Positions 1 through 5,529 of a stretch of 5,529 bases of DNA are shown in pieces. The notes under the pieces are model-generated. The model saw only the letters and a list, made by a program, of their open reading frames with translations, searched no databases and was not told the origin of the DNA. Location of the stretch: assembly GCA_041685075.1 (NCBI GenBank), contig JAWLGN010000337.1, positions 1 to 5,529 of the forward strand, in the 5' to 3' direction. A program made the translations under genes and the position numbers. Each line of letters opens with the position of its first letter. Positions within the stretch are counted from its first letter, which is position 1. Source of the DNA: JAMCRM01 sp041685075 (lineage in GTDB: Bacteria; Acidobacteriota; Terriglobia; Bryobacterales; Bryobacteraceae).

Positions 1-1338
1 GTGTTCGTCAAAAAGACAGCCGACGGCAGCCTCGAGGCGGTGTTTCCGCCCACCAGCCTCTGCGAAGAGCTCACCGTTTTTAACTATCCCGAGGGCACCT
101 TCCCCACTATCGAAGGCATCGCCCGCACGCCGCTGATCCGCCCAGACGGCAGCATCTTCTGTATCCCCGGCGGGTACGATCCCCGTACCAAGACGATCTA
201 CGCGCCTCCAGCGGGCTTCGAGCTGCCGCCGGTGCCCGAGCAGCCAACCGACGAGCAGATCGCCGAGGCGAAGCAGCGCATTCTGGAACTGATCCAGGAC
301 TTTCAGTTTGAGAGTACCAGCGACCGGGACAACTTCATCGCCTTCCTGCTCACGCCGCTGGTGCGCCACTTGATCGATGTCGTCCCCTTGGTGATTGTCG
401 ATTCACCGGTGGCCGGCGCGGGTAAGGGCCTGTTGACCGACTTGGTTGCCATCGTTGCCACCGGCGAGGTGGCGGCGGCCATCCCGCCGCCGGCCAGTGG
501 TAAGTCCGAGTGGCCTAAACTGATTTTCTCGTTGCTGGACAGCGGGCGAAGTCTCATTATTTTTGATAATTTGCGAGATACCCTCAACTCTGCCGCCCTG
601 GAAGCAGCTTTAACTAAGCCCTATTTTCGATCTCGAATTTTGGGCCGCAGCGAAGAGAGGGTAGTTAAAAACAGCGCAACCTGGGCGGTAACCGGAACCA
701 ACGTCAGCTTATCATCTGATGCCGTGCGGCGCTCTTATTTGGTTCGGGTCGATCCGAAAGTTGCTCAGCCCTATCTGCGCCGCAACTTCACGCATCCCGA
801 TCTGGTCGAGTACTGCAAACAGCAACGCGGCAACCTCCTGGCTGCGCTGCTGATCCTAATCCGCGGCTGGTACGCCGCCGGCCGGCCGGCGCCGGACACT
901 ATCACCATCGGAACATTTACGAGGTGGCGCGCCCTGGTCGGCGGCGTTCTCGGCCACGCGGGGTTTGACCAGTTTTTAAAGAACCAGCGGATGTTTTTCG
1001 GCCAAGCCGACAAAGAAAATGAGGAATGGGAGAGCTTCCTCCTTCAGATTTACAAACACTGGGGCGGCGAGGCGTGGAGGGTCAGCGACCTCGTCCAGCT
1101 CATCGAGGGGCGGCAGATTCCGGAACTCCCGCATGAAATCGCGGCGGTCTTCGGCACGACCACCACGCACGCGCAGGCGAAAGCGAACCCGCTGTTCGCG
1201 GTGAAGATCGGCCACATCTTGCGCACCCGGCTGAAGCGCCGCTTCGGATCATCGGAGGTGTTTATCGACAAGAGCGGCACGGACACGAGGCAGAAAGTCG
1301 CGCTGTACCAGATCAAATTTAGCAAGCCTAATCTGTAA
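1..1338 (+). CDS. D5/SF3-like primase-helicase ATPase, C-terminal part (5' end outside window)
   Basis: Probable replicative DNA helicase domain of a primase-helicase of the kind carried by plasmids, phages and integrated elements. Seen in the 445 visible residues: a Walker A segment DSPVAGAGKG at 134-143 (Lys142), a Walker B strand LIIFDN at 185-190, a sensor-1-like strand TWAVTGTN at 227-234, and a following D-x-x-RR (Asp240, Arg243/244), the usual place of the arginine finger in SF3/D5 ATPases. Residues 340-445 look like a winged-helix tail. The segment around 37-65 (GIARTPLIRPDG, then GYD) resembles the linker that precedes the ATPase in longer proteins with an N-terminal primase-polymerase domain, and the frame is open from base 1, so the GTG at 1 is probably not the true start. 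The residue after the Walker A lysine is Gly rather than Ser/Thr. Bases 520-760 are visibly more AT-rich than the rest. The ATPase call is firm; the exact family is inferred. Confidence 0.8.
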   Translation: MFVKKTADGSLEAVFPPTSLCEELTVFNYPEGTFPTIEGIARTPLIRPDGSIFCIPGGYDPRTKTIYAPPAGFELPPVPEQPTDEQIAEAKQRILELIQDFQFESTSDRDNFIAFLLTPLVRHLIDVVPLVIVDSPVAGAGKGLLTDLVAIVATGEVAAAIPPPASGKSEWPKLIFSLLDSGRSLIIFDNLRDTLNSAALEAALTKPYFRSRILGRSEERVVKNSATWAVTGTNVSLSSDAVRRSYLVRVDPKVAQPYLRRNFTHPDLVEYCKQQRGNLLAALLILIRGWYAAGRPAPDTITIGTFTRWRALVGGVLGHAGFDQFLKNQRMFFGQADKENEEWESFLLQIYKHWGGEAWRVSDLVQLIEGRQIPELPHEIAAVFGTTTTHAQAKANPLFAVKIGHILRTRLKRRFGSSEVFIDKSGTDTRQKVALYQIKFSKPNL

Positions 1339-1385
1339 TCCCGGCAGGCTGGCGGGCAGCACGAAGCCGGCGGAGATCGCCACGA

Positions 1386-1466
1386 TACCCGCACAATTAC
1401 CCGTCGGATAAGTTCCGTGTTTCCACGCAGTTGGCGTGGCCAGCGGGTATTGCGGGTAGCTTTTTT
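1386..1466 (+). terminator. Candidate intrinsic terminator after the helicase gene, possibly switchable
   Basis: TACCCGC at 1386-1392 can pair with GCGGGTA at 1452-1458 (7 bp). TACCCG at 1398-1403 can pair with CGGGTA at 1444-1449 (6 bp), with an asymmetric internal loop between the two. The enclosed segment has its own perfect hairpin, CCACGC 1423-1428 with GCGTGG 1434-1439. The outer stem is followed after two bases by six Ts (1461-1466). It starts 47 bases after the helicase stop. The long, interrupted stem is not a textbook terminator, and the 3' arm has a competing partner downstream. Confidence 0.35.
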
Positions 1467-1575
1467 GATCCTAAGGAGGGACTGGAGTGTGGATATATGC
1501 TCCGGGGGAAGAGGAAGAGATATGGGGCTGAGGGGCCCCATGGGGTGCGTGGGCTACCCGCATTACCCGCCAGCC
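1438..1575. repeat. Imperfect 23-bp inverted repeat built from TACCCGC units
   Basis: The arm at 1438-1460 is the reverse complement of the arm at 1553-1575 at 20 of 23 positions. Each arm contains two TACCCGC units nine bases apart (1443-1449 and 1452-1458 inverted; 1555-1561 and 1564-1570 direct). A looser direct pair lies upstream at 1386-1392 and 1398-1404, and a further single unit at 1734-1740. The 92-base interval between the arms contains the palindromes GGGGCCCC (1532-1539) and CCCCATGGGG (1536-1545). Possible roles are iterons or protein-binding sites of a replication origin, a recombination site, or an RNA stem; the sequence alone does not decide. Confidence 0.6.
1473..1531 (+). 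other. Strong Shine-Dalgarno with a 14-codon open frame
   Basis: AAGGAGG at 1473-1479 is a perfect anti-SD match. It lies seven bases before a GTG at 1487 that opens a 14-codon frame (MWIYAPGEEEEIWG) ending in TGA at 1529-1531. An ATG at 1497 in another frame opens 56 codons to 1667 but is 17 bases from this ribosome site, too far for normal use. The frame sits in the loop of the 1438-1575 inverted repeat. It could be a leader peptide, a very small gene, or chance; no homology is recognised. Confidence 0.2.
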
Positions 1576-1689
1576 TTCTGCAAGTCTATGAAACGGCGCG
1601 CGTTAACCTCGGCGGGATACCACAAAAAGGGTTAATCGCCTGGCAGGGATCTCCGCAATTCCGGTAAGTGCATGTAACGCCAATACTTA

Positions 1690-1910
1690 GCGTGGCCAGT
1701 CGGCCACAAAGAGCCGCCCCAGGCGGCCGGGGATACCCGCCCGCGCGGGTCACGCAGTACACGTGGCTGTCGTGGCCCAGGGTGCTTGAGGTCGCCAGCA
1801 TGGTGGAGATCCGGATCGCGCCCGGGAGCCCCCGGCCACCTCCCCAGTGTGCCAGGTGCTGAGCGTGGCCTGGAGCACGTGGACTGGGCCGGCCGCCAAA
1901 GGATTTTTTT
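1690..1910 (+). ncRNA. Hairpin-dense region ending in seven Ts; possible structured RNA
   Basis: Several tight stems occur in a row: GTGGCC 1692-1697 with GGCCAC 1702-1707 (4-base loop); GCCGCC 1713-1718 with GGCGGC 1722-1727 (3-base loop); ACCCGC 1735-1740 with GCGGGT 1745-1750 (4-base loop); CCGGG 1822-1826 with CCCGG 1831-1835; and CCAGGTGCT 1852-1860 with AGCACGTGG 1874-1882 (8 of 9 pairs). GATCCGGATC at 1808-1817 is a perfect palindrome. The segment ends in T7 (1904-1910), although no strong stem directly abuts the Ts. Short stems are expected by chance in GC-rich DNA, and no known RNA family or convincing promoter is recognised. It could instead be the long 5' leader of the gene at 1950. 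Confidence 0.25.
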
Positions 1911-1937
1911 GCACCATCAGCCCGCGGGTGGGCGGAT

Positions 1938-1942
1938 GAGGT
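1938..1942 (+). promoter_or_regulatory. Ribosome binding site setting the GTG start at 1950
   Basis: GAGGT lies seven bases before GTG 1950, an ideal distance. The reading frame is open further upstream, so this site is what fixes the start. A small GC hairpin (GCCC 1920-1923 with GGGC 1930-1933) ends just before it. Confidence 0.6.
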
Positions 1943-1949
1943 AATCATT

Positions 1950-2591
1950 GTGATCGACCAGTTCAGCAGGGGACGCTTTGAAGAGGTGCTCGACTTCTTC
2001 GGCCGACCGTGGCGGAGGTTCCCGCCCACGTCCGACGACGCCGAGTACCGCTACTACATCCAAATCAAGCAGGGCGTCGGGATTCAAGTCCGGTCGAGCA
2101 TTTACTCCGATGGGTACGCGGCCGAGACCGGCGAGGATAGCATCCGCTGCTGGCTCACCGCCGACCCGGAAGGGCACCATCCGCTAAGCACTAACGACGT
2201 CCGCTGGACTACCCGCGTCCGGGGATGGGAGCGCCGGTTGCTGCGGCGGCTGGAGTTTTACTGGTGCATCGGGGAGCAGCTTCCGGTCTGCTTGCCGTGC
2301 ATCAAGCGTGGCGCCATTCGCCACATGGTTGCCCAGCGCGCCCGGCGTGGCCTCAATCGCGGCCGCTGGTTCTGTAAATGCTGGACCTGCGGCCATTGGG
2401 GCGGTTGGCTTCGGCTCCCAGGCCAGAACGGGGAATTAATTCCGGAGGTTGGGCCCGGCATCGAAACACTGCCCACTATTACAAATCATGATAGTCGTTG
2501 TCGCGAAGATGGCCTGCACACGGAAGCGCCGCGGCCAGCAGGGACACCCCGACCAACAATGCTGTCAACGTCGCCCAGCAAGCCAATCTAG
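1950..2591 (+). CDS. Putative DNA-binding protein with topoisomerase-type C4 zinc-finger-like cysteine cluster
   Basis: A 213-residue soluble protein, probably nucleic-acid binding. Cysteines at 114, 117, 142, 144 and 147 form C-x2-C, a 24-residue spacer, then C-x-C-x2-C. The stretch between, with MVAQRARRGLNRGRWF at 126-141, is close in character to the topoisomerase I C4 zinc finger, where an Arg-rich turn separates the two metal-binding knuckles before an aromatic residue. The N-terminal half (VRSSIYSDG at 47-55, GEDSIRCWL at 61-69, then TTRVRGWERRLLRRLE) has the look of the conserved module that precedes such fingers in mobile-element proteins; this is recalled similarity, not a search. 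The tail from about 160 is Pro/Thr/Ser-rich and probably disordered. The GTG start is supported by GAGGT seven bases upstream. It lies on the same strand as the helicase, 611 bases downstream, suggesting one replication or maintenance module. The ORF is convincing; the function is tentative. Confidence 0.6.
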   Translation: MIDQFSRGRFEEVLDFFGRPWRRFPPTSDDAEYRYYIQIKQGVGIQVRSSIYSDGYAAETGEDSIRCWLTADPEGHHPLSTNDVRWTTRVRGWERRLLRRLEFYWCIGEQLPVCLPCIKRGAIRHMVAQRARRGLNRGRWFCKCWTCGHWGGWLRLPGQNGELIPEVGPGIETLPTITNHDSRCREDGLHTEAPRPAGTPRPTMLSTSPSKPI

Positions 2592-2996
2592 ACCGTCATC
2601 CCGGGCGTGCTCCTTGGCACGACGGATACCAAACTCCAATCGCATAGGTACTGTTACGCACGCACCACTCGCGGGTGGATTGGTGGCACGATGCTGCTAG
2701 TTTTGCACGGATTTCTGGGTGGTCAGCGAGGATTGTCGCTCAATGACGGTGGTCAACGAAGGTGGTCACTGGTGGTGGTCACCACGTTGAACCGCACCTC
2801 CCCGGAGGGGCGCTCGGGATGGGATTCTGGTACTCCCACCGCAGCCGGGCGGCGTTGCGGATTCGGACCTCCCGCCCGATGCGCTGGTCTGCGGCCGACC
2901 CATCCGCCGTAGGGCGAGATGCTGATGATCTCCTCACTGCGTCGGGTTCGTCGAGAGCAGCGCGCCGCATACATAGTTCCTCGGTTTCGTGTAGTA
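2592..2996. other. Intergenic junction between convergent halves, no convincing gene
   Basis: About 405 bases separate the + strand zinc-finger gene from the end of the - strand lyase gene. A hairpin CGTGC 2606-2610 with GCACG 2617-2621 lies 14 bases after the 2591 stop but has no T run, so it is not a clear intrinsic terminator. GGTGGTCA repeats lie at 2718-2781. On the - strand, GAGGAA (2977-2982) precedes an ATG at 2970 by six bases and opens 63 Arg-rich codons to 2779; nothing in that frame is recognisable, so I do not call it a gene. No tRNA gene or att-like duplication was found. Confidence 0.5.
2718..2785. repeat. Four GGTGGTCA repeats, possible insertion-sequence end remnant
   Basis: GGTGGTCA occurs at 2718-2725, 2748-2755, 2761-2768 and 2774-2781; on the - strand these read TGACCACC. 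The first two are 30 bases apart and the last three 13 bases apart. The last copy runs into CCAC (2782-2785), forming GTGG-TCA-CCAC. Short subterminal repeats of this sort are known in IS21-family ends, where the transposase binds. No transposase frame or opposite end is visible here, so at most a remnant is present. A regulator-binding array is the alternative. Confidence 0.35.
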
Positions 2997-4973
2997 TCAG
3001 CGAGGATCCCGCGGCACTGACACTACCCGTCGTTCTTTCAGGTTGATCGACATCTGCGCCTGTTGGATCGCCGAACGAATGGTAAGTTCGACTCTCCCGC
3101 CACTTTGCGCCTTCAACTCCGCAGAGGTGGGAGCCCCAGCCGCACGCCTGGGGTGCAGGAGCACCACGACGAGGCACCTCCGTTGCTTTCGGACCGCCGC
3201 CTTTAATGTTCTACCTTCGGCGCCGACTTCGAGCCGCGCTGGCAGCAGGAACTCGATATCCATCGCCACATCGCCGTTGATAGCGGTGAACTGGCGGTCC
3301 CCCCGCTTTTCGAAGCCCACCTCGGTATGAAGCAGCCATTCCCAGCTGACCTGCCGGTCCGCTTCCAGATCATCGGCGACCACGATGAGGTCCGGCCTGA
3401 GATAGACGAAGTGCCGGTGGAACTTCGCGAGCCCGGATGCGGCGGGATAGATGTTTTTCGCATCGCCCACCACGTAGTCGCAGGTCGGCGTGTGCTCGGC
3501 TTTGAGGATGGCGCTCGATGCGCGCGCCTCCATCACGGCTTTCCTTTCGAACCACGTCGATCCCTCGCCAAGCTGCCCCTTGCCGTCGATCAGGATCGTG
3601 TTGTGAGTGTCGGTGCGCTTCGGTCGCTCGTATCCCGGGTCGATGGCCAGCCACTTGCCGTAGGCGTATACCTGGAAGCTGTTCACATCCGGGTGCCCGT
3701 GGCCGCCACCGATCTCGTGGCTGGCGCCGAAGTTGGCGTCGTAGTAGCGCTGCGCCTTGTGACCGTGCATGGGGCCGCACTTGAAGCCCGTCATTACCGC
3801 GTCGGCATCCCAGCCGCTGCGGCTGGTGATCCAGCCGATGTCCTCGCAGTGCCAGAAGGTCGGGAGTTGCGAAAGGGGCACCGGCGACAGCGTCTCGTCG
3901 TACCAGAGCAGGTTGGCCCAGGTGCTGAAATCCGCCCTGCCAACCTGCCGACGCTGCATTTCCAGTGCGAGCCATTGCGCCTGCGCATTGCGGTACTCCG
4001 CCCCCAGCCGGTAGAGGATGTGGGTCGGGCCGTGGGAGGCGTAAGACCGGCCCGAATCGCCGAACGACATAACGCAGTTCTCGGCACTGAAATCGGGGAG
4101 GGTGCTGTGGATGACGAAGTCCGGCACGCCCTTCAGCCACTCGTGGTGATAGTAATCCTCGCCCAGCAGGTCCCGCGCCAGCTCCGCATAACGCAGCACG
4201 GACTCGGCGGTGTAGCCCCAATACTGGTGGCCTTCGGTGGAGCTGCCGTCGCCAGCGGCGAGGTCGAGCATGACACGGAATACCAGGTCCGCCTGCCGGA
4301 TCCACCGAACCGCCTCGGGAACCTCGTCGAACAGCGCGAAGCCCGCCGCGGCAAGTCCCAGGTGCTCGACATGGTTATGGTTGGCGAGCCAGCGGTCGTG
4401 ATGCACCGGCGGGCCGTTCTTCAGCGCCTCGGCCTGGAGCACGAGCTTTTCCCTCACGAACCGTCTCTCGCTGTCGTCCAGGTGCCCGTAGAGCCAGTCG
4501 TAGCCCACCGAAACGCCGAATAGGCATTCGCCGCCGGACAGGCTGTTGTTGCGCTCCCATCTCGGGTAGCCGCAGATGGTAAGCATCCACTTCCTTGCCC
4601 CGTCGAGGTACGCCGCCTCGCCGGAGACGACGTAGGCAAGAGCCTGCCAGGGGATGCCGCGGCCGGCTTCGCGCATATGACTCTGGCTGTTGTAATCGTC
4701 GGGCGGCATTCGGCCGAGATACCGGTCCGCATTCTCCCGCACAATTTTCCAGGCCTGCCTTCGCGGGCCCGCGATCTTGCGCCGCAGCGCCTCCAGACTA
4801 TCTCTCTTGACGTACAGCCGCGGGCGCACGCCCCGGAACGCGTCCAGCTGGGCGGGCCGCTTCCATTCGCGAGCCATCACGACCTGCCAGGAGAGAGGAT
4901 CCACAGAGGCGCGACCCGCGCGCGAGGCGGCAAGCGCCGCCAGCCATCCTTTCACCAGATCCCGACGATTCAT
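2997..4973 (-). CDS. Heparinase II/III-family polysaccharide lyase, exported
   Basis: A 658-residue protein expected to cleave a uronic-acid-containing (heparin-, alginate- or ulvan-like) polysaccharide by beta-elimination outside the cytoplasm. The N-terminus NRRDLVKGWLAALAASRAG has a twin-arginine and a short hydrophobic stretch, a Tat-like leader. Residues about 50-370 are the helical toroid: LANHNHVEHLG at 196-206 and EGHQYWGY at 247-254 hold Asn, His and Tyr residues typical of the active cleft. Residues about 375-640 are the beta-sheet part, with the family hallmarks GGGHGHPDVNSF at 422-433, WLAIDPGY at 441-448 and THNTILIDGKGQ at 456-467. The length matches complete family members and all key motifs are present. 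The ATG at 4973 is chosen because it gives the RR leader and lies six bases after the upstream stop; only a weak GTGGA ribosome site overlaps that gap. The substrate cannot be told from sequence. Confidence 0.9.
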   Translation of the reverse strand: MNRRDLVKGWLAALAASRAGRASVDPLSWQVVMAREWKRPAQLDAFRGVRPRLYVKRDSLEALRRKIAGPRRQAWKIVRENADRYLGRMPPDDYNSQSHMREAGRGIPWQALAYVVSGEAAYLDGARKWMLTICGYPRWERNNSLSGGECLFGVSVGYDWLYGHLDDSERRFVREKLVLQAEALKNGPPVHHDRWLANHNHVEHLGLAAAGFALFDEVPEAVRWIRQADLVFRVMLDLAAGDGSSTEGHQYWGYTAESVLRYAELARDLLGEDYYHHEWLKGVPDFVIHSTLPDFSAENCVMSFGDSGRSYASHGPTHILYRLGAEYRNAQAQWLALEMQRRQVGRADFSTWANLLWYDETLSPVPLSQLPTFWHCEDIGWITSRSGWDADAVMTGFKCGPMHGHKAQRYYDANFGASHEIGGGHGHPDVNSFQVYAYGKWLAIDPGYERPKRTDTHNTILIDGKGQLGEGSTWFERKAVMEARASSAILKAEHTPTCDYVVGDAKNIYPAASGLAKFHRHFVYLRPDLIVVADDLEADRQVSWEWLLHTEVGFEKRGDRQFTAINGDVAMDIEFLLPARLEVGAEGRTLKAAVRKQRRCLVVVLLHPRRAAGAPTSAELKAQSGGRVELTIRSAIQQAQMSINLKERRVVSVPRDPR

Positions 4974-4979
4974 TCCACA

Positions 4980-5529
4980 TCACCCCAGGCGTCCGGCGAT
5001 TTCACGAAGACGGGATGCCGGGTTGAAATTGCGCTGCTTGTTGTTGTACTGCACCCAGAAGTAGGCGATCGCAAAGCCGTTCTTCTGCGACTCGACGTAT
5101 TGCTCCCGCCGCTCCCAGGCCGCCAGCGCGGCGGCGGCGAGCTTTCTCTGCCGGTCGCGCTCAGCCGCGGACATTCTCCCCAGGGCGGCCTCGAGATTCC
5201 TCCCCGCGCGCAGCAGGTCAACCTCCCTGGAGGCGCGCACGGCCTCCACCGTCAGTTCCGTGTAGCGCAGCCCCTGGCGGTAAAACTCCACGCGCTTGCC
5301 CACGACACCGCCTCTGGCTAGCCGCGCCGCGTCGCGCAGGTCGTCCGCCGCCTGCGCCAGCAGTTCGGGCGTGAAGTACTCCAGCAGACGGCTCTCCTCG
5401 AACGAGTTGCAGGAGACGTCCCGGCCGCCGCGGGTGGCCTCCGTCCAGGCTTGCTGCAGGCGTGAATGGAACCTCGCGACGGCGGGCGCCGCGCCGACGA
5501 AGGCCTTCTCGTAGAAATCCTCCAGTATG
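4980..5529 (-). CDS. Probable DUF4838-family protein, C-terminal 182 residues (5' end outside window)
   Basis: The frame is open from the right edge (first whole codon at 5528) to TGA at 4982-4980, so the gene starts beyond the window. The visible part is helical and rich in Arg, Ala and Glu. It begins ILEDFYEKAFVGAAPAV, includes FYRQGLRYTELTVEA (just after the GTG at 5303) and ends near NPASRLREIAGRLG. An initial acidic helix followed by a YEKAFVGAA-type segment, and the late EFYRQGL segment, resemble the C-terminal region of DUF4838 proteins, which are large, glycosidase-related proteins common in polysaccharide-degradation loci. This is recalled similarity, and the diagnostic N-terminal domains cannot be seen. 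The stop lies six bases before the lyase start, so the two are almost certainly cotranscribed and probably act on the same glycan. The GTG at 5303 is an internal codon, not a start. Confidence 0.6.
   Translation of the reverse strand, partial: ILEDFYEKAFVGAAPAVARFHSRLQQAWTEATRGGRDVSCNSFEESRLLEYFTPELLAQAADDLRDAARLARGGVVGKRVEFYRQGLRYTELTVEAVRASREVDLLRAGRNLEAALGRMSAAERDRQRKLAAAALAAWERREQYVESQKNGFAIAYFWVQYNNKQRNFNPASRLREIAGRLG

Noticed and set aside
1668..1862. 64-codon + strand frame in the spacer
   Set aside because: No convincing ribosome site; the composition follows the hairpin-rich DNA rather than a protein.
1586..2029. 147-codon - strand frame across the spacer
   Set aside because: No ribosome site, no recognisable motif, and it overlaps the start of the better-supported 1950 gene.
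2718..2781. Possible CRISPR array
   Set aside because: Repeats are only eight bases with irregular 30- and 13-base spacing.
2779..2970. 63-codon - strand frame with a GAGGAA site six bases upstream, just after the lyase stop
   Set aside because: Arg-rich with no recognisable domain, and it runs into the GGTGGTCA repeats; the ribosome site alone is not enough.
2880..2996. tRNA gene as an integration site at the junction
   Set aside because: A GGTTCG-like string is present at 2944-2949 but no acceptor or anticodon stems can be formed around it.
3370..4305. 311-codon - strand frame overlapping the lyase gene
   Set aside because: It is a shadow frame, dominated by Arg, Pro and Gly, without recognisable motifs.
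3327..4523. 398-codon open frame on + inside the lyase gene
   Set aside because: It is antisense to a gene with strong family motifs; long antisense frames are usual in GC-rich genes, and its translation shows no recognisable domain.

Overview
This is a GC-rich window with two halves that look unrelated. The left half (1-2591, + strand) reads like part of a mobile or plasmid-like replication module. The right half (2997-5529, - strand) reads like a chromosomal polysaccharide-utilisation operon. The Tat-like leader and the pairing of a DUF4838-type protein with a heparinase II/III-family protein fit Acidobacteriota, Planctomycetota or Verrucomicrobiota from soil-like habitats. That placement is an inference from gene content, not from any phylogenetic marker.

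Layout. 1-1338 is the C-terminal part of a D5/SF3-like primase-helicase ATPase and runs off the left edge. 1339-1949 is a 611-base stretch without a convincing gene, but it is full of inverted repeats: a TACCCGC repeat family that could fold in two alternative ways, one ending in a T run; an ideal Shine-Dalgarno before a 14-codon frame; and a dense hairpin cluster ending in seven Ts. 1950-2591 encodes a 213-residue protein with a cysteine cluster resembling topoisomerase C4 zinc fingers. 2592-2996 is non-coding as far as I can tell and holds four copies of GGTGGTCA, reminiscent of the repeated inner ends of IS21-type elements. 2997-4973 (-) encodes a complete heparinase II/III-family polysaccharide lyase with a Tat-like leader. 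4980-5529 (-) is the C-terminal 182 residues of a probable DUF4838 protein, six bases upstream of the lyase gene in the same operon.

How the parts work together. The helicase and the zinc-finger protein would both act on DNA, and the repeat-rich spacer between them could be an origin, a regulatory leader or a structured RNA. The two right-hand genes would act in sequence on a uronic-acid-containing or similar polysaccharide outside the cytoplasm. The two halves converge on 2592-2996, which is the likeliest place for an element boundary.
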